From an uncultured Clostridium sp. (GTDB taxonomy: Bacteria > Bacillota > Clostridia > Clostridiales > Clostridiaceae): 64,000 nucleotides of DNA. Within the stretch, counting starts at the first letter, position 1; every line of letters begins with the position of its first letter. The stretch is from positions 123,112 through 187,111 of the forward strand of contig URKQ01000003.1 of assembly GCA_900548455.1 (NCBI GenBank), given 5' to 3'. A program made the position numbers and the translations under genes. The notes under the pieces are model-generated. The model saw only the letters and a program-made list of their open reading frames with translations, was not told the DNA's origin and ran no database searches. This document shows positions 44,577-53,214 of this stretch, in pieces.

Positions 44577-44837
44577 ATGGATAAAAAACAAATGCTAAAT
44601 AATATTAGAGAAAAAGTTGATGATATGAATTATCATCTAAATGAAAAGTTAGATCAAATAGAAAATAAGATGAATGAGCCCAAATTATCATCATCTTTAA
44701 AACAAGAAATTAAAAGCGGTCTTCATCGAGAAAAAGAATTGGCCAAAAAATCATATAAAGTTGCCAAGAAAACAGGCAAAAAAATTAAAGATGAAGTAAA
44801 AAAAGAACTATCCGACGATGATAATTCCATGTTTTAA
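44577..44837 (+). CDS. Small Lys/Glu-rich helical protein, unknown
   Basis: An 86-residue soluble protein with heptad-like charged helices (LNEKLDQIENKMNEP, KELAKKSYKVAKKTGKKIKDEVKKEL). GGAGG lies 7 bases before the ATG at 44577; the in-frame ATG at 44535 lacks one. It ends at a strong terminator. No family recognised; it resembles small stress or DNA-associated proteins only in composition. Confidence 0.65.
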   Translation: MDKKQMLNNIREKVDDMNYHLNEKLDQIENKMNEPKLSSSLKQEIKSGLHREKELAKKSYKVAKKTGKKIKDEVKKELSDDDNSMF

Positions 44838-44843
44838 AATAAG

Positions 44844-44878
44844 AAACTCTAGGCAATAAAAAACATTACCTAGAGTTT
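44844..44878. terminator. Bidirectional terminator
   Basis: Arms 44844-44853 and 44869-44878 pair over 10 bp, extended by three more pairs inside, with T run on the plus strand; it serves both convergent genes. Confidence 0.8.
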
Positions 44879-44883
44879 TTATT

Positions 44884-45057
44884 TTATTTTTTTGAATCTA
44901 TTATATCTTTTATAGTACTTTTACATCTACCACATGCTGTAGCTGCTCCTGTAGCTTCCTTTACCTTATCTAAATCATCTGCACCATTTTCTATAGCTTT
45001 TATTATTGTATCAAAATCAACTTTTCTACAATAACATACTGTTTTACTACCACTCAT
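44884..45057 (-). CDS. Bacterioferritin-associated ferredoxin-like (BFD-like) [2Fe-2S] protein
   Basis: A 57-residue protein too short for a usual ORF filter. The cysteines C8, C10, C42 and C45 give CxC-x31-CxxC, the exact Bfd spacing, in VCYCRKVDFDTIIKAI and ATACGRC. Such proteins hold a labile [2Fe-2S] cluster and, as Bfd, pass electrons into ferritin to release iron; related domains also occur in NirB and glycerol-oxidising enzymes. GGAGG precedes the ATG at 45057. A ferritin-like gene lies 95 bases upstream on the same strand. Confidence 0.85.
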   Translation of the reverse strand: MSGSKTVCYCRKVDFDTIIKAIENGADDLDKVKEATGAATACGRCKSTIKDIIDSKK

Positions 45058-45151
45058 GATTATTCCTCCTTAGTTAGTTGTCTTATTGACTACATTTTAT
45101 CATATTATTCACTTCTAATCAATAATAATTATTAATTAAAACTTTTTATAG

Positions 45152-45742
45152 TTAGCATAAGTATTTTTTTATTATTGATTCAAATATTTGAAGATGCACT
45201 TCTTCATCACTAATTATTTTATCCAATATTTTTTTTATATATTTATCTGAAACATTCTTTTTAATGAACTTATATCCATTAATAGCATTAATTTCGCCTT
45301 TAATATCCAACATTATTTTTTGCTTAATAATTTCCTTATCTTTTGGATCCTTTTCATCAAGTTTCAAACATAATATATCTTTATCACCATAAGCAATGTT
45401 CTCAGTACTCCAAAATGCTCTGTTAGAATTATATAAAACAGGCTTACCTCCTAACTTAGTAATTAATTCACCTAGAACATCATAGTGCCTCATCTCAACT
45501 AAAGCTATACACATTAATGCACCTGCAATATGTTCATTTGCAATGGTTTTGTGGTGATAAATATATTGTGCTATAGCCTGAATTTCACTGTCTGCTGCAC
45601 TTGATTGAGCATCTAATAACATGTTTGCATAATTAATATTTTTCTCCTCAACTTCAACCTCTGGAAAAGGAATATCAGATTGACAAGGTAACGAATCTAA
45701 AAATCCTTCCACTAATCCTTCAATATCTTCAAAATTATTCAT
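45152..45742 (-). CDS. Ferritin-like diiron-carboxylate protein
   Basis: A 196-residue four-helix protein. Two half-sites are present: an Glu (SEIQAIAQY) with EMRH, and an Glu (GEINAINGY) with EEVH, i.e. E...ExxH twice, the diiron pattern of rubrerythrin/ferritin-like proteins. No rubredoxin domain. The Cys at the C-terminus (KKYLC) is unpaired. Likely in oxygen or peroxide defence or iron handling. GGAG precedes the ATG. The BFD-like gene follows on the same strand. Confidence 0.85.
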   Translation of the reverse strand: MNNFEDIEGLVEGFLDSLPCQSDIPFPEVEVEEKNINYANMLLDAQSSAADSEIQAIAQYIYHHKTIANEHIAGALMCIALVEMRHYDVLGELITKLGGKPVLYNSNRAFWSTENIAYGDKDILCLKLDEKDPKDKEIIKQKIMLDIKGEINAINGYKFIKKNVSDKYIKKILDKIISDEEVHLQIFESIIKKYLC

Positions 45743-45824
45743 ATCGGACTCCTAAAAATTATTATAATAAAATATATGATTGACCATATTACTTTTATTA
45801 CTTTCAAAGTTCAATATGTGCTTA

Positions 45825-46328
45825 TTATATTAATTCAACTTCACATTTATCTGCAATTTGTTTATATATTATATAATCCTTTTCATTAATATAAAAACAA
45901 GGAAAATTATTATTGTAATTACCCCATATAGTAAAATTAGATTTTGCAAAATAAAAGGTTGAAAATAACATCTCTTTTAAAGATAGCTTCACTATTAAAG
46001 AAAGAAATTCTTTATCTAACTGAAAATATATATGATTATTATTCATATACTTCTCATAACCTTTTATCAATTGTAGTTCATTAGTATCTAAAATTGACTT
46101 TACTTTTCGTTTACTTTCATCATTTAATCTTGAATAATAAAAGTCTACAAAGGAACTTTCAAATCCATTATATTTATACAATTCAAGAATAAACTTAATT
46201 ATATTTTCATCTTTCCCACTTAAACTTACACTTTCATATTTAGAAAAACCATCCTGTATGTTTTCAAATCTAATTGAAACTCTATCATAAAATACTTTTT
46301 CATCAATTGGATATAATCTATTTTCCAT
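45825..46328 (-). CDS. Hypothetical protein of 167 residues
   Basis: Soluble protein rich in aromatic residues (FVDFYYSRL, FSTFYFAKSNFTIWGNYNNNFPCFYINEKDY) with a mainly helical first part. No signal peptide or recognised domain. AAGGAG precedes the ATG, and codon use fits its neighbours. It stands between the ferritin-like and stalk-like genes on one strand but with its own gaps of 80-120 bases. Confidence 0.6.
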   Translation of the reverse strand: MENRLYPIDEKVFYDRVSIRFENIQDGFSKYESVSLSGKDENIIKFILELYKYNGFESSFVDFYYSRLNDESKRKVKSILDTNELQLIKGYEKYMNNNHIYFQLDKEFLSLIVKLSLKEMLFSTFYFAKSNFTIWGNYNNNFPCFYINEKDYIIYKQIADKCEVELI

Positions 46329-46394
46329 TTTAACTCCTTTATAATATATATGTTACAATTAATAATCTACACTTTTAATATTATCTATATTGTT

Positions 46395-46442
46395 AAAAGT
46401 ATTATAGCAGAGATATAAAAATATCTCTGCTATAATACTTTT
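46395..46442 (-). terminator. Strong terminator hairpin
   Basis: Perfect 22-bp arms 46395-46416 and 46421-46442 with a 4-base loop, 9 bases after the next gene's stop on the minus strand. A T4 follows. Confidence 0.85.
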
Positions 46443-46451
46443 TTATGAAAT

Positions 46452-47033
46452 CTATTTTAGTTTGCTACCAATTACAGAAAATATAACTTCTTTTGTATCG
46501 ATATCATCACTTGTTATCACTGTGTCCCTGCTATCAAAGGTCCCTCTAAATGTCTTATCACTTAAAATACCTTTTAATATCTCTTCATAACTTATAGGAA
46601 AATAAAATTTGATGAGTCTATAAACTATATTATCACCACTAGTTATATTACAGGAACTTTCAAAGACACCTTTAATCGTAATATTATACCACTCGTCTGT
46701 GGCTGTAATTATAACATCGTATCTATTAATTCCTCTATTTTGCGAACTATATATTAAGGATTTTTGATAATATTCTTTAAATGATAATTGTCTCTTTAAA
46801 ACTTCTGAATCAATTTTAAAGTTATCCGTTGCTACAACTTCAGAATTTATACCTTTTACATTAGTAGATGTGCCATTATTGCTAGCAGCTTTAATATAAA
46901 TATCTGAACCTTTAACAATAACCGTAAGCCCTAGTTGTTCTCTTAAAATATTTAATGGCACTCCTACATTTCCTTCGCTATTAATAACTAACTTACTTAA
47001 TGGTATAACTTTAAATCCTTCCTCATCAACCAT
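46452..47033 (-). CDS. Hypothetical protein with a stalk-like N-terminal segment
   Basis: A 193-residue protein. Residues 10-50 (LSKLVINSEGNVGVPLNILREQLGLTVIVKGSDIYIK) resemble the copper-amine-oxidase N-terminal (stalk) repeat often found on clostridial surface proteins, but no signal peptide is seen. The rest is beta-rich and ends without a known domain. AGGAGG precedes the ATG. Location in the cell is uncertain. Confidence 0.6.
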   Translation of the reverse strand: MVDEEGFKVIPLSKLVINSEGNVGVPLNILREQLGLTVIVKGSDIYIKAASNNGTSTNVKGINSEVVATDNFKIDSEVLKRQLSFKEYYQKSLIYSSQNRGINRYDVIITATDEWYNITIKGVFESSCNITSGDNIVYRLIKFYFPISYEEILKGILSDKTFRGTFDSRDTVITSDDIDTKEVIFSVIGSKLK

Positions 47034-47130
47034 TTTATAGCATTCCTCCTACAGATTTAATATACATATATAAACTTAACAGAATCTATGAAATTGATAC
47101 AATAGATAATCTTTATTCTAACTTATATAT

Positions 47131-47988
47131 TTATATTATACCATGAAATCCCTTTCCAATTATCTCACTAGTATTAGAAATTAAAACAAATGCATTTGGC
47201 TCGATTTCTTTAACAAAGTTTCTTAATTGGAGTGCTTGACTTCCTTTTAATGCAGTAAAGACAATTGCCTTTTTCTTACCAGAATACGCTCCCTCGGCAT
47301 AGGCTATGGTTGCACTTCTATGAAGTTCTCTAGTTATAAATTCACAAATTGGTTCCGGATTATCACATATTATATTAAAATATTTACATAAATTTATGCT
47401 TTCTATTACTCCGTCAACTACCAAAGATTTTAACATTAAACCTAAGAAAGAAAGTAGTCCTGTTTTTATATCAAAAACAAAGAATGCAGCTAAACAAATT
47501 AAAAGATCTGTAATCATTAAAGCAGTTCCTATATTAAAACTTGTATATTTCTTCATAATCATAGCTATAATATCTGTACCACCACTTGATGCACCAATAT
47601 TAAATAAAACAGCCGTTCCAATGGATGGTAACAAGGTAGCAAATAGTAGTTCTAATAACGGATCATTAGTTAATGGTCCAGTCATTGGATATATATATTC
47701 CATTGCCCATAATCCAACAGAAGTAAGTATACTTACATAAATGGTTTTAATACCAAAGTCCTTACCTAAAAAAACAAATCCAACTCCAAGTAAAACCATA
47801 TTGATAATAAAAGTTACTACACTTGGAGAAAAGGGTGAAATCTCACCTAGTATTACCGCAATCCCAGTAACCCCACCAAAGGAAAAATTATTGGGAAACT
47901 TAAATAGATATACTCCCAAAATTAATATTATGGTACTAACAGTAATAATAATATAGTCCATAATGTTTTTTCTTAGCTTCTCGCTCAT
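47131..47988 (-). CDS. yitT: YitT family membrane protein (DUF161/DUF2179)
   Basis: A 285-residue protein with 5-6 hydrophobic helices (FSFGGVTGIAVILG, GASSGGTDIIAMIMKK) and a C-terminal DUF2179 cytoplasmic domain (YSGKKKAIVFTALKGSQALQLRNFV...NTSEIIGKGF). Family members are widespread in Firmicutes with no settled function; some affect stress or transport. AGAGAGG precedes the ATG. It is a single gene. Confidence 0.9.
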   Translation of the reverse strand: MSEKLRKNIMDYIIITVSTIILILGVYLFKFPNNFSFGGVTGIAVILGEISPFSPSVVTFIINMVLLGVGFVFLGKDFGIKTIYVSILTSVGLWAMEYIYPMTGPLTNDPLLELLFATLLPSIGTAVLFNIGASSGGTDIIAMIMKKYTSFNIGTALMITDLLICLAAFFVFDIKTGLLSFLGLMLKSLVVDGVIESINLCKYFNIICDNPEPICEFITRELHRSATIAYAEGAYSGKKKAIVFTALKGSQALQLRNFVKEIEPNAFVLISNTSEIIGKGFHGII

Positions 47989-48160
47989 AAATTACCTCTC
48001 TAAGTAAAATAATTTTTTTCCTTTCCAATATTAACACAAAGACTTACCCCTAACAAACACGGTGGAAAGCTGAATTTGTTTATAATTCTTTGTAATTGGA
48101 AACACCAATAAAAATACTTTAATATACTCAAAAATGTTCCATTTATCAGCAATACTATGC

Positions 48161-48198
48161 TTATTTAATAAACTTATTATTTATTACTTATTAAATAA
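48161..48198 (-). terminator. AT-only hairpin at the end of cysK
   Basis: Arms 48161-48171 and 48188-48198 pair over 11 bp but contain no G or C pair and include the cysK stop codon; a weak terminator at best. Confidence 0.35.
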
Positions 48199-49120
48199 AG
48201 TCAGGTGTAGATAAATATCTCTCTCCCGTATCTGGTAAAAGAACTACTATTGTTTTACCTGCATTTTCTGGTCTTTTTGCTACTTCAGTTGCTGCATATA
48301 AAGCTGCACCAGAAGATATTCCAACTAAAAGTCCTTCTGTATAAGCAACTTTCTTTCTTGTAGAAAATGCTGATTCACTATCAACCTTTATAATCTCATC
48401 ATATATTTCTTCATTTAATATACTTGGAATAAATCCAGCACCAATACCTTGTAATTTATGACTTCCAGAATTTCCTCCTGACAATACTGGTGAATCTAAT
48501 GGTTCAACTGCCATAATCTTTATATTAGGATTTTTAGATTTCAAGTATTCTCCAGTTCCTGTGATTGTTCCACCTGTTCCAACACCTGCAATGAAAATAT
48601 CAACTTTCCCCTCAGTATCATTCCATATCTCTGGTCCCGTAGTTCTTCTGTGTGCTTCTACATTAGCTACATTGTCAAACTGAGCTGGAATATATGAATT
48701 TGATATTTGAGATGATAATTCCTCTGCTTTCATTATTGCTCCTTTCATCCCTTTTATACCTTCCGTTAATACAATTTCTGCTCCATATGCTTTAAGTAAG
48801 TTTCTTCTTTCTACACTCATAGTATCTGGCATAACTAAAATAACCTTATATCCTCTTGCTATTCCCACAGAAGCTAGTCCAATTCCTGTATTTCCACTAG
48901 TTGGTTCAATGATAACAGTATCCTTATTAATTAATCCCTTTGCTTCAGCATTATCTAGCATCTCCCTTGCAACTCTATCTTTAACACTACCTGCTGGATT
49001 AAAATATTCTAACTTTGCTAAAATTCTCCCGCTAACCTTATTCTCCTCTTCATATCTATGAAGTTCTAGAAGTGGTGTATTTCCTATTAAATCAGATAAT
49101 TTGTTATAAATTTTTGTCAT
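48191..49120 (-). CDS. cysK: Cysteine synthase (O-acetylserine sulfhydrylase)
   Basis: A 309-residue PLP enzyme that turns O-acetylserine and sulfide into cysteine. The PLP Lys is in NPAGSVKDRVA, the Asn loop is PTSGNTGIGLA, and GVGTGGTITGTG holds the phosphate-binding site. The C-terminal PDTGERYLSTPDFI is typical of CysK. The ATG at 49120 has GGAGG 8 bases upstream; the in-frame ATG at 49135 is less likely. It is the second gene of the cysteine operon behind a Cys T-box, after an internal hairpin. Confidence 0.96.
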   Translation of the reverse strand: MTKIYNKLSDLIGNTPLLELHRYEEENKVSGRILAKLEYFNPAGSVKDRVAREMLDNAEAKGLINKDTVIIEPTSGNTGIGLASVGIARGYKVILVMPDTMSVERRNLLKAYGAEIVLTEGIKGMKGAIMKAEELSSQISNSYIPAQFDNVANVEAHRRTTGPEIWNDTEGKVDIFIAGVGTGGTITGTGEYLKSKNPNIKIMAVEPLDSPVLSGGNSGSHKLQGIGAGFIPSILNEEIYDEIIKVDSESAFSTRKKVAYTEGLLVGISSGAALYAATEVAKRPENAGKTIVVLLPDTGERYLSTPDFI

Positions 49121-49174
49121 AATTATTTCCTCCAATACTTTTTAATTTCTTTAATTTCTTTAATTTTTAAAAAA

Positions 49175-49233
49175 CGAGTTCAAAATATTTTAATTGATGA
49201 ACCAATTTAATTTGCAATTTTACTTTGAACTCG
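49175..49233 (-). terminator. Intra-operon hairpin between cysE and cysK
   Basis: Arms 49175-49184 and 49224-49233 pair over 10 bp (CGAGTTCAAA) with T6 following on the minus strand. The loop is 39 bases. TTTAATTTC is repeated three times at 49141-49168 next to it. It may lower cysK expression or protect the message end. Confidence 0.5.
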
Positions 49234-49254
49234 CTTAAACTCATCTAAATATAT

Positions 49255-49830
49255 TTAACTTGTAGCTTCCATAGAAGTTATTTCACATCTAATATCAGTT
49301 ATATTTGAATGTTTGTTTATTTCTTTTGCAGGTATTCCTACTACTGTAGAATCTTCTCTTGTAGATTTTAAGACTACAGCATTTGCTCCAACCTTTGTGC
49401 CTGATGCTATAAATATATTCCCTAATACTTTTGCGCCACTTCCTATAATTACATTGTCACCAACTGTTGGATGTCTTTTTCCTTTTTCGTGCCCTGTTCC
49501 TCCAAGAGTGACTCCATGGTACATCAATACATTATCACCCACTATAGCTGTCTCTCCTATAACCACACCCATACCATGATCAATAACTAAACCTTTCCCT
49601 ATTTGAGCTCCCGGATGAATTTCTATTCCAGTCCAAAACCTTCCCCAGTTTGATACAAGCCTTGCAAGAAACATAAACTTTTTTTCATATAGTTTATGAG
49701 ATATCCTGTAACATATTAAAGCCTTAATATGAGGATATAAAAGCAAAACTTCCAATTTATTTCTCGCAGCTGGATCTTGTGTTAAGGTTGCATTAATATC
49801 ATATCTTATTGAATTAATAAACTTCTTCAC
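49255..49830 (-). CDS. cysE: Serine O-acetyltransferase
   Basis: A 191-residue hexapeptide-repeat enzyme that acetylates L-serine. Residues from about 60 form the left-handed beta-helix (HPGAQIGKGLVIDHGMGVV, VGDNVIIGSGAKVLGNI) with the catalytic His in DHGMGVVIGE and the loop THxxKG-like HEKGKRHP. It lacks the longer N-terminal domain of enteric CysE, as usual in Firmicutes. It is the first gene of cysE-cysK, controlled by the T-box upstream. Confidence 0.95.
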   Translation of the reverse strand: MKKFINSIRYDINATLTQDPAARNKLEVLLLYPHIKALICYRISHKLYEKKFMFLARLVSNWGRFWTGIEIHPGAQIGKGLVIDHGMGVVIGETAIVGDNVLMYHGVTLGGTGHEKGKRHPTVGDNVIIGSGAKVLGNIFIASGTKVGANAVVLKSTREDSTVVGIPAKEINKHSNITDIRCEITSMEATS

Positions 49831-49956
49831 ATTATCTCCTCCATTTTATTTTTTATCTTTAGTATTCAAATACTTAAACGTTACACACAGCATCAAAGCG
49901 GAAGTAAAATTCTTAAATTACTCATAGCTAAATAACTTAAAACTTTTAATATTGGG

Positions 49957-50262
49957 TAAAAAAAAACGCCTCTAAGATAATCTTAGAGACGGAATAATCC
50001 GCGGTGCCACTCTATTTGGTTACAAAAATAACCCAGCTCATTCAAGTACTATCATACTCTATTAATATAACGGTTAATCCCGCCATAGCCTACTTAATTC
50101 GGTATGGAACTCCAAAGGGCACTTCATATATACTTCCAATAAATATCCTTTCAGCTAATGGATACTCTCTCTGAATTTTCTTTATATACTACTTTCCTTC
50201 TTCAATGAATTTATTCAATATTTCTTTATTAACTATTATATTCTTATAGCACAAAAAGTCAA
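49957..50262 (-). promoter_or_regulatory. Cysteine-specific T-box leader with promoter
   Basis: Promoter TTGACT (50262-50257), 16 bases, TATAAT (50240-50235). In the leader on the minus strand, the specifier loop reads GAAG-TGC-CC (TGC = Cys, 50121-50119). The T-box core GTGGCACCGCGG is at 50010-49999, and the terminator has arms 49967-49976 and 49982-49991 followed by T9. Uncharged tRNA-Cys would let transcription into cysE-cysK proceed. Confidence 0.95.
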
Positions 50263-50267
50263 CTACT

Positions 50268-51293
50268 TTACTCGGATTTATTTTTTATTTTATTTTTTAA
50301 TTTTTCTATATTTCTATATGGTTCATCTACAAGTTCACCAGAAGTAATATTATACTCAACTTCATACATATCTATTACTTCATTCCATATTTCAATAGCT
50401 TTTTCATAATTTCCTGTATCTTCATAAATCTGTGTCAACGAAAGCAAGCCATCACAAAGCCTTGGTTTTTCTTGAATATCAAAAGATTTTCTATAATATA
50501 TTATAGCTTTATCCACCATTTCTAATTTTAATAGTCTATCGGCATAACAACAATAAGTCTGCCATATATGAGGATAGTCCTTAATAGCCTTCTCCTTATT
50601 TCCATGACCTAGTTCTATATCTCCTTCAAACACATAATAACAATATTTATCTTCCAATTTTCTTGCCTCTTTAATAACCTTACTTGCTGCATCATAATGT
50701 CCATCTGCTATTAAATTTTCTATAAGGATAATATATGCCTTAGAATAATTAGTGTTTTTTTCTATAAACTCAGTATAAAATTCTATTAATTCTCTATTAT
50801 TATCAATATATCCATCTCCTGTAACACCATTTAAGGCTTCTACTAAGCTTACATGAAGTGCTCTCATTGTAGGTGCATAACTAAGTCCCTCTTTTGCATA
50901 TCTAGCTGCCTTTTCATGATCCTTTTTTGCTCTGTAATTATATAGTTCAGATAAAAGATATAATGATTCATAATTTTTATTATCATCATATAAAATATTT
51001 AAAAGATATTTTTCTGTACTTAAAAATGTCTCATTACTAATTGAGCCTTCATTAACAAGCATATTACTAATTCTTTCAAATTGTTCTTTTTGAGGTAACT
51101 TAAACAAATCGTCAATTGCTACTCCAAAATAAACAGAAATAATAGGTAAAAGTGATATATCCGGAGAGCTAGTACCATTTTCCCATTTTGAAACTGCTTG
51201 ACATGAAATTTGCAAGTACTTTGCAAGCTCTTCTTGTGTTATCCCCTTTTTTTGTCTTAAGCTTTTAATTTGTTTTCCTATTTCAATTTCCAT
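50268..51293 (-). CDS. XRE-family regulator with TPR-like repeats
   Basis: A 341-residue protein with an N-terminal HTH (LRQKKGITQEELAKYLQIS, KWENGTSSPD) and helical repeats, the same design as the 358-residue regulator upstream of panF. The repeats (KAARYAKEGLSYAP, KAIIYYRKSFDIQ, KAIEIWNEVIDMYE) are clear TPR-like units. It lies 110 bases after the ABC exporter pair on the same strand and may control it. AGGAG precedes the ATG. Its ligand is not known. Confidence 0.87.
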   Translation of the reverse strand: MEIEIGKQIKSLRQKKGITQEELAKYLQISCQAVSKWENGTSSPDISLLPIISVYFGVAIDDLFKLPQKEQFERISNMLVNEGSISNETFLSTEKYLLNILYDDNKNYESLYLLSELYNYRAKKDHEKAARYAKEGLSYAPTMRALHVSLVEALNGVTGDGYIDNNRELIEFYTEFIEKNTNYSKAYIILIENLIADGHYDAASKVIKEARKLEDKYCYYVFEGDIELGHGNKEKAIKDYPHIWQTYCCYADRLLKLEMVDKAIIYYRKSFDIQEKPRLCDGLLSLTQIYEDTGNYEKAIEIWNEVIDMYEVEYNITSGELVDEPYRNIEKLKNKIKNKSE

Positions 51294-51403
51294 GATTTTA
51301 TCTCCTCAACGAATTTTATTATCAGCTGATACCTTGATTATATAATTCATATCTTGATTTTGAAATAACCGGTTTTTTTAATCAATTAAACCATTAGTTG
51401 ATA

Positions 51404-53146
51404 CTACTCATACTGTGAATAATATAACTTACTATAAAATCCATTGAGTTTTAAAAGTTCTTCGTGATTCCCTTGCTCTACAATATTTCCCTCATTTACA
51501 ACTAATATATGATCTGCATTTCTAATAGTTGAAAGCCTGTGAGCTATGACAAAACAAGTCTTTTCCCTCATTAAATTTCTCATAGCCTGTTGAATTTGAA
51601 TTTCTGTTCTAGTATCTACATTTGATGTGGCTTCATCTAAAATTAACATTTTTGCATCTAAAAGCATAGCTCTAGCAATAGTTAAAAGTTGTTTTTGCCC
51701 CTTTGATATATTAGTTCCATCATCGGTAAGTATAGTATCATATCCCTTTGGTAATTTAGTAATATAGGAATGTATTTTAGCTGCTTTTGCTGCATTTACA
51801 ACATCCTCAAAAGTAGCTTTTTCATTGCCATAAGCTATGTTTTCAAATATAGTTCCTTGAAAAAGCCAAGTATCTTGAAGGACCATTGCATAGGCCCCTC
51901 TTAAGCTTCTTCTTTTAACATTTCTTATATTGTCATTATCTATAAAAATATCTCCTTCATTAACATCATAAAATCTCATTAACAAATTAATTAATGTAGT
52001 TTTTCCTGCACCTGTTGGTCCAACAATGGCAGTCATACTTCCTGCTTTAGCCTTCATTGATAAATTCTTTAAAATTATTTTATCTTTTGAATATCCAAAG
52101 GATATATCATGAACTTCAACACTTCCCTTTATACCATCTAATTCTGTTGAATCTTTAATATCTGATGGCTCTGATAATTCATCCATAAGTTGAAAGACTC
52201 TTTCTGCCGCTGCTATTGATGATTGAAATTCTCCAACAATATTAGCTGATTCATTTATAGGACCAGAAAATTTTCTAGAATATAAAACAAAGGAAGAAAT
52301 ATTACCTAAACTTATATTGCCAAACAAATACATTAACGCTCCAAAAATGCTGATTAGAGTTAATGATAAGTTATTCATAAAATTTACTGATGGACCAACC
52401 ATTGCTCCATAATAATCTGCTTTATAATATGCATTAACTGCTTCTTCATTCTTACCTTTAAACTTTTCAATTGTATTTTCCTCTTGGTGGTATGCTTTAA
52501 GGGTTTTCTGTCCAGAAACAAATTCCTCTACCATACCATTTAATTCTCCCAATTTCCTTGAACGATTTCTAAACATAGGTCTTGTAATTCGCGTAATTCT
52601 CTTTGTCATAATTATAGAGACTGGAACAGTAAAAACGAAAACTAAAACAAGCTTACTAGATATCATTACCATGGAAATAAAGGATACTATAATAGTTATA
52701 ATACTAGCACAAATTGTAACTAAATCAGAAGTTAATGAAGCATTTATAGTATCTATATCATATGAAATTTTACTTATTATATCTCCTGTAGGATGAGTAT
52801 CAAAATAACTTATAGGTAGAGATAAAATGCGGTCGAAAAGATCTTTTCTCATTGTGTAAGAAATTCTTTTACTAACTTCTAACATGATTAAAGATAGAAT
52901 ATATGCTAAAATTGATGAAACAACATAAAATATAATCATTAAAAAACAATAATGATAAACCTTTGGAAAATTAACCATGTCTTTTCCTAACCCAATATTA
53001 TCTATGGCAAAACCTGATAACATTGGTCCAATAAGAGCAAACATGTTCGATGCAACTGACAATAAAATTGCAGTTATCATTAAAAGCTTATATTTAAATA
53101 AATATGTCATTATCCTTTTTATCGTATGCTTTTTTTCTTTTTTCAT
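51404..53146 (-). CDS. ABC exporter subunit (heterodimer partner 2)
   Basis: A 580-residue half-transporter with six membrane helices (1-320) and an ATPase domain (about 340-575). Walker A GPTGAGKTTL, the signature ISKGQKQLL and Walker B MLILDEATSNVD are present; the signature has ISKGQ in place of LSGGQ, so the paired ATP site may be degenerate. Together with the upstream gene it should form a heterodimeric multidrug or lipid-type exporter. AAGAAGGA precedes the ATG. The partner gene ends 68 bases upstream. Confidence 0.92.
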   Translation of the reverse strand: MKKEKKHTIKRIMTYLFKYKLLMITAILLSVASNMFALIGPMLSGFAIDNIGLGKDMVNFPKVYHYCFLMIIFYVVSSILAYILSLIMLEVSKRISYTMRKDLFDRILSLPISYFDTHPTGDIISKISYDIDTINASLTSDLVTICASIITIIVSFISMVMISSKLVLVFVFTVPVSIIMTKRITRITRPMFRNRSRKLGELNGMVEEFVSGQKTLKAYHQEENTIEKFKGKNEEAVNAYYKADYYGAMVGPSVNFMNNLSLTLISIFGALMYLFGNISLGNISSFVLYSRKFSGPINESANIVGEFQSSIAAAERVFQLMDELSEPSDIKDSTELDGIKGSVEVHDISFGYSKDKIILKNLSMKAKAGSMTAIVGPTGAGKTTLINLLMRFYDVNEGDIFIDNDNIRNVKRRSLRGAYAMVLQDTWLFQGTIFENIAYGNEKATFEDVVNAAKAAKIHSYITKLPKGYDTILTDDGTNISKGQKQLLTIARAMLLDAKMLILDEATSNVDTRTEIQIQQAMRNLMREKTCFVIAHRLSTIRNADHILVVNEGNIVEQGNHEELLKLNGFYSKLYYSQYE

Positions 53147-53214
53147 AACATATCCTTCTTCCCAAATATTCTAGGCTATGTATGCATTTACAGTTATGCA
53201 CACAGAACAATATT

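Noticed and set aside
47396..47740. Plus-strand ORF of 114 codons opposite yitT
   Set aside because: Shadow of a conserved membrane protein; no start signals.
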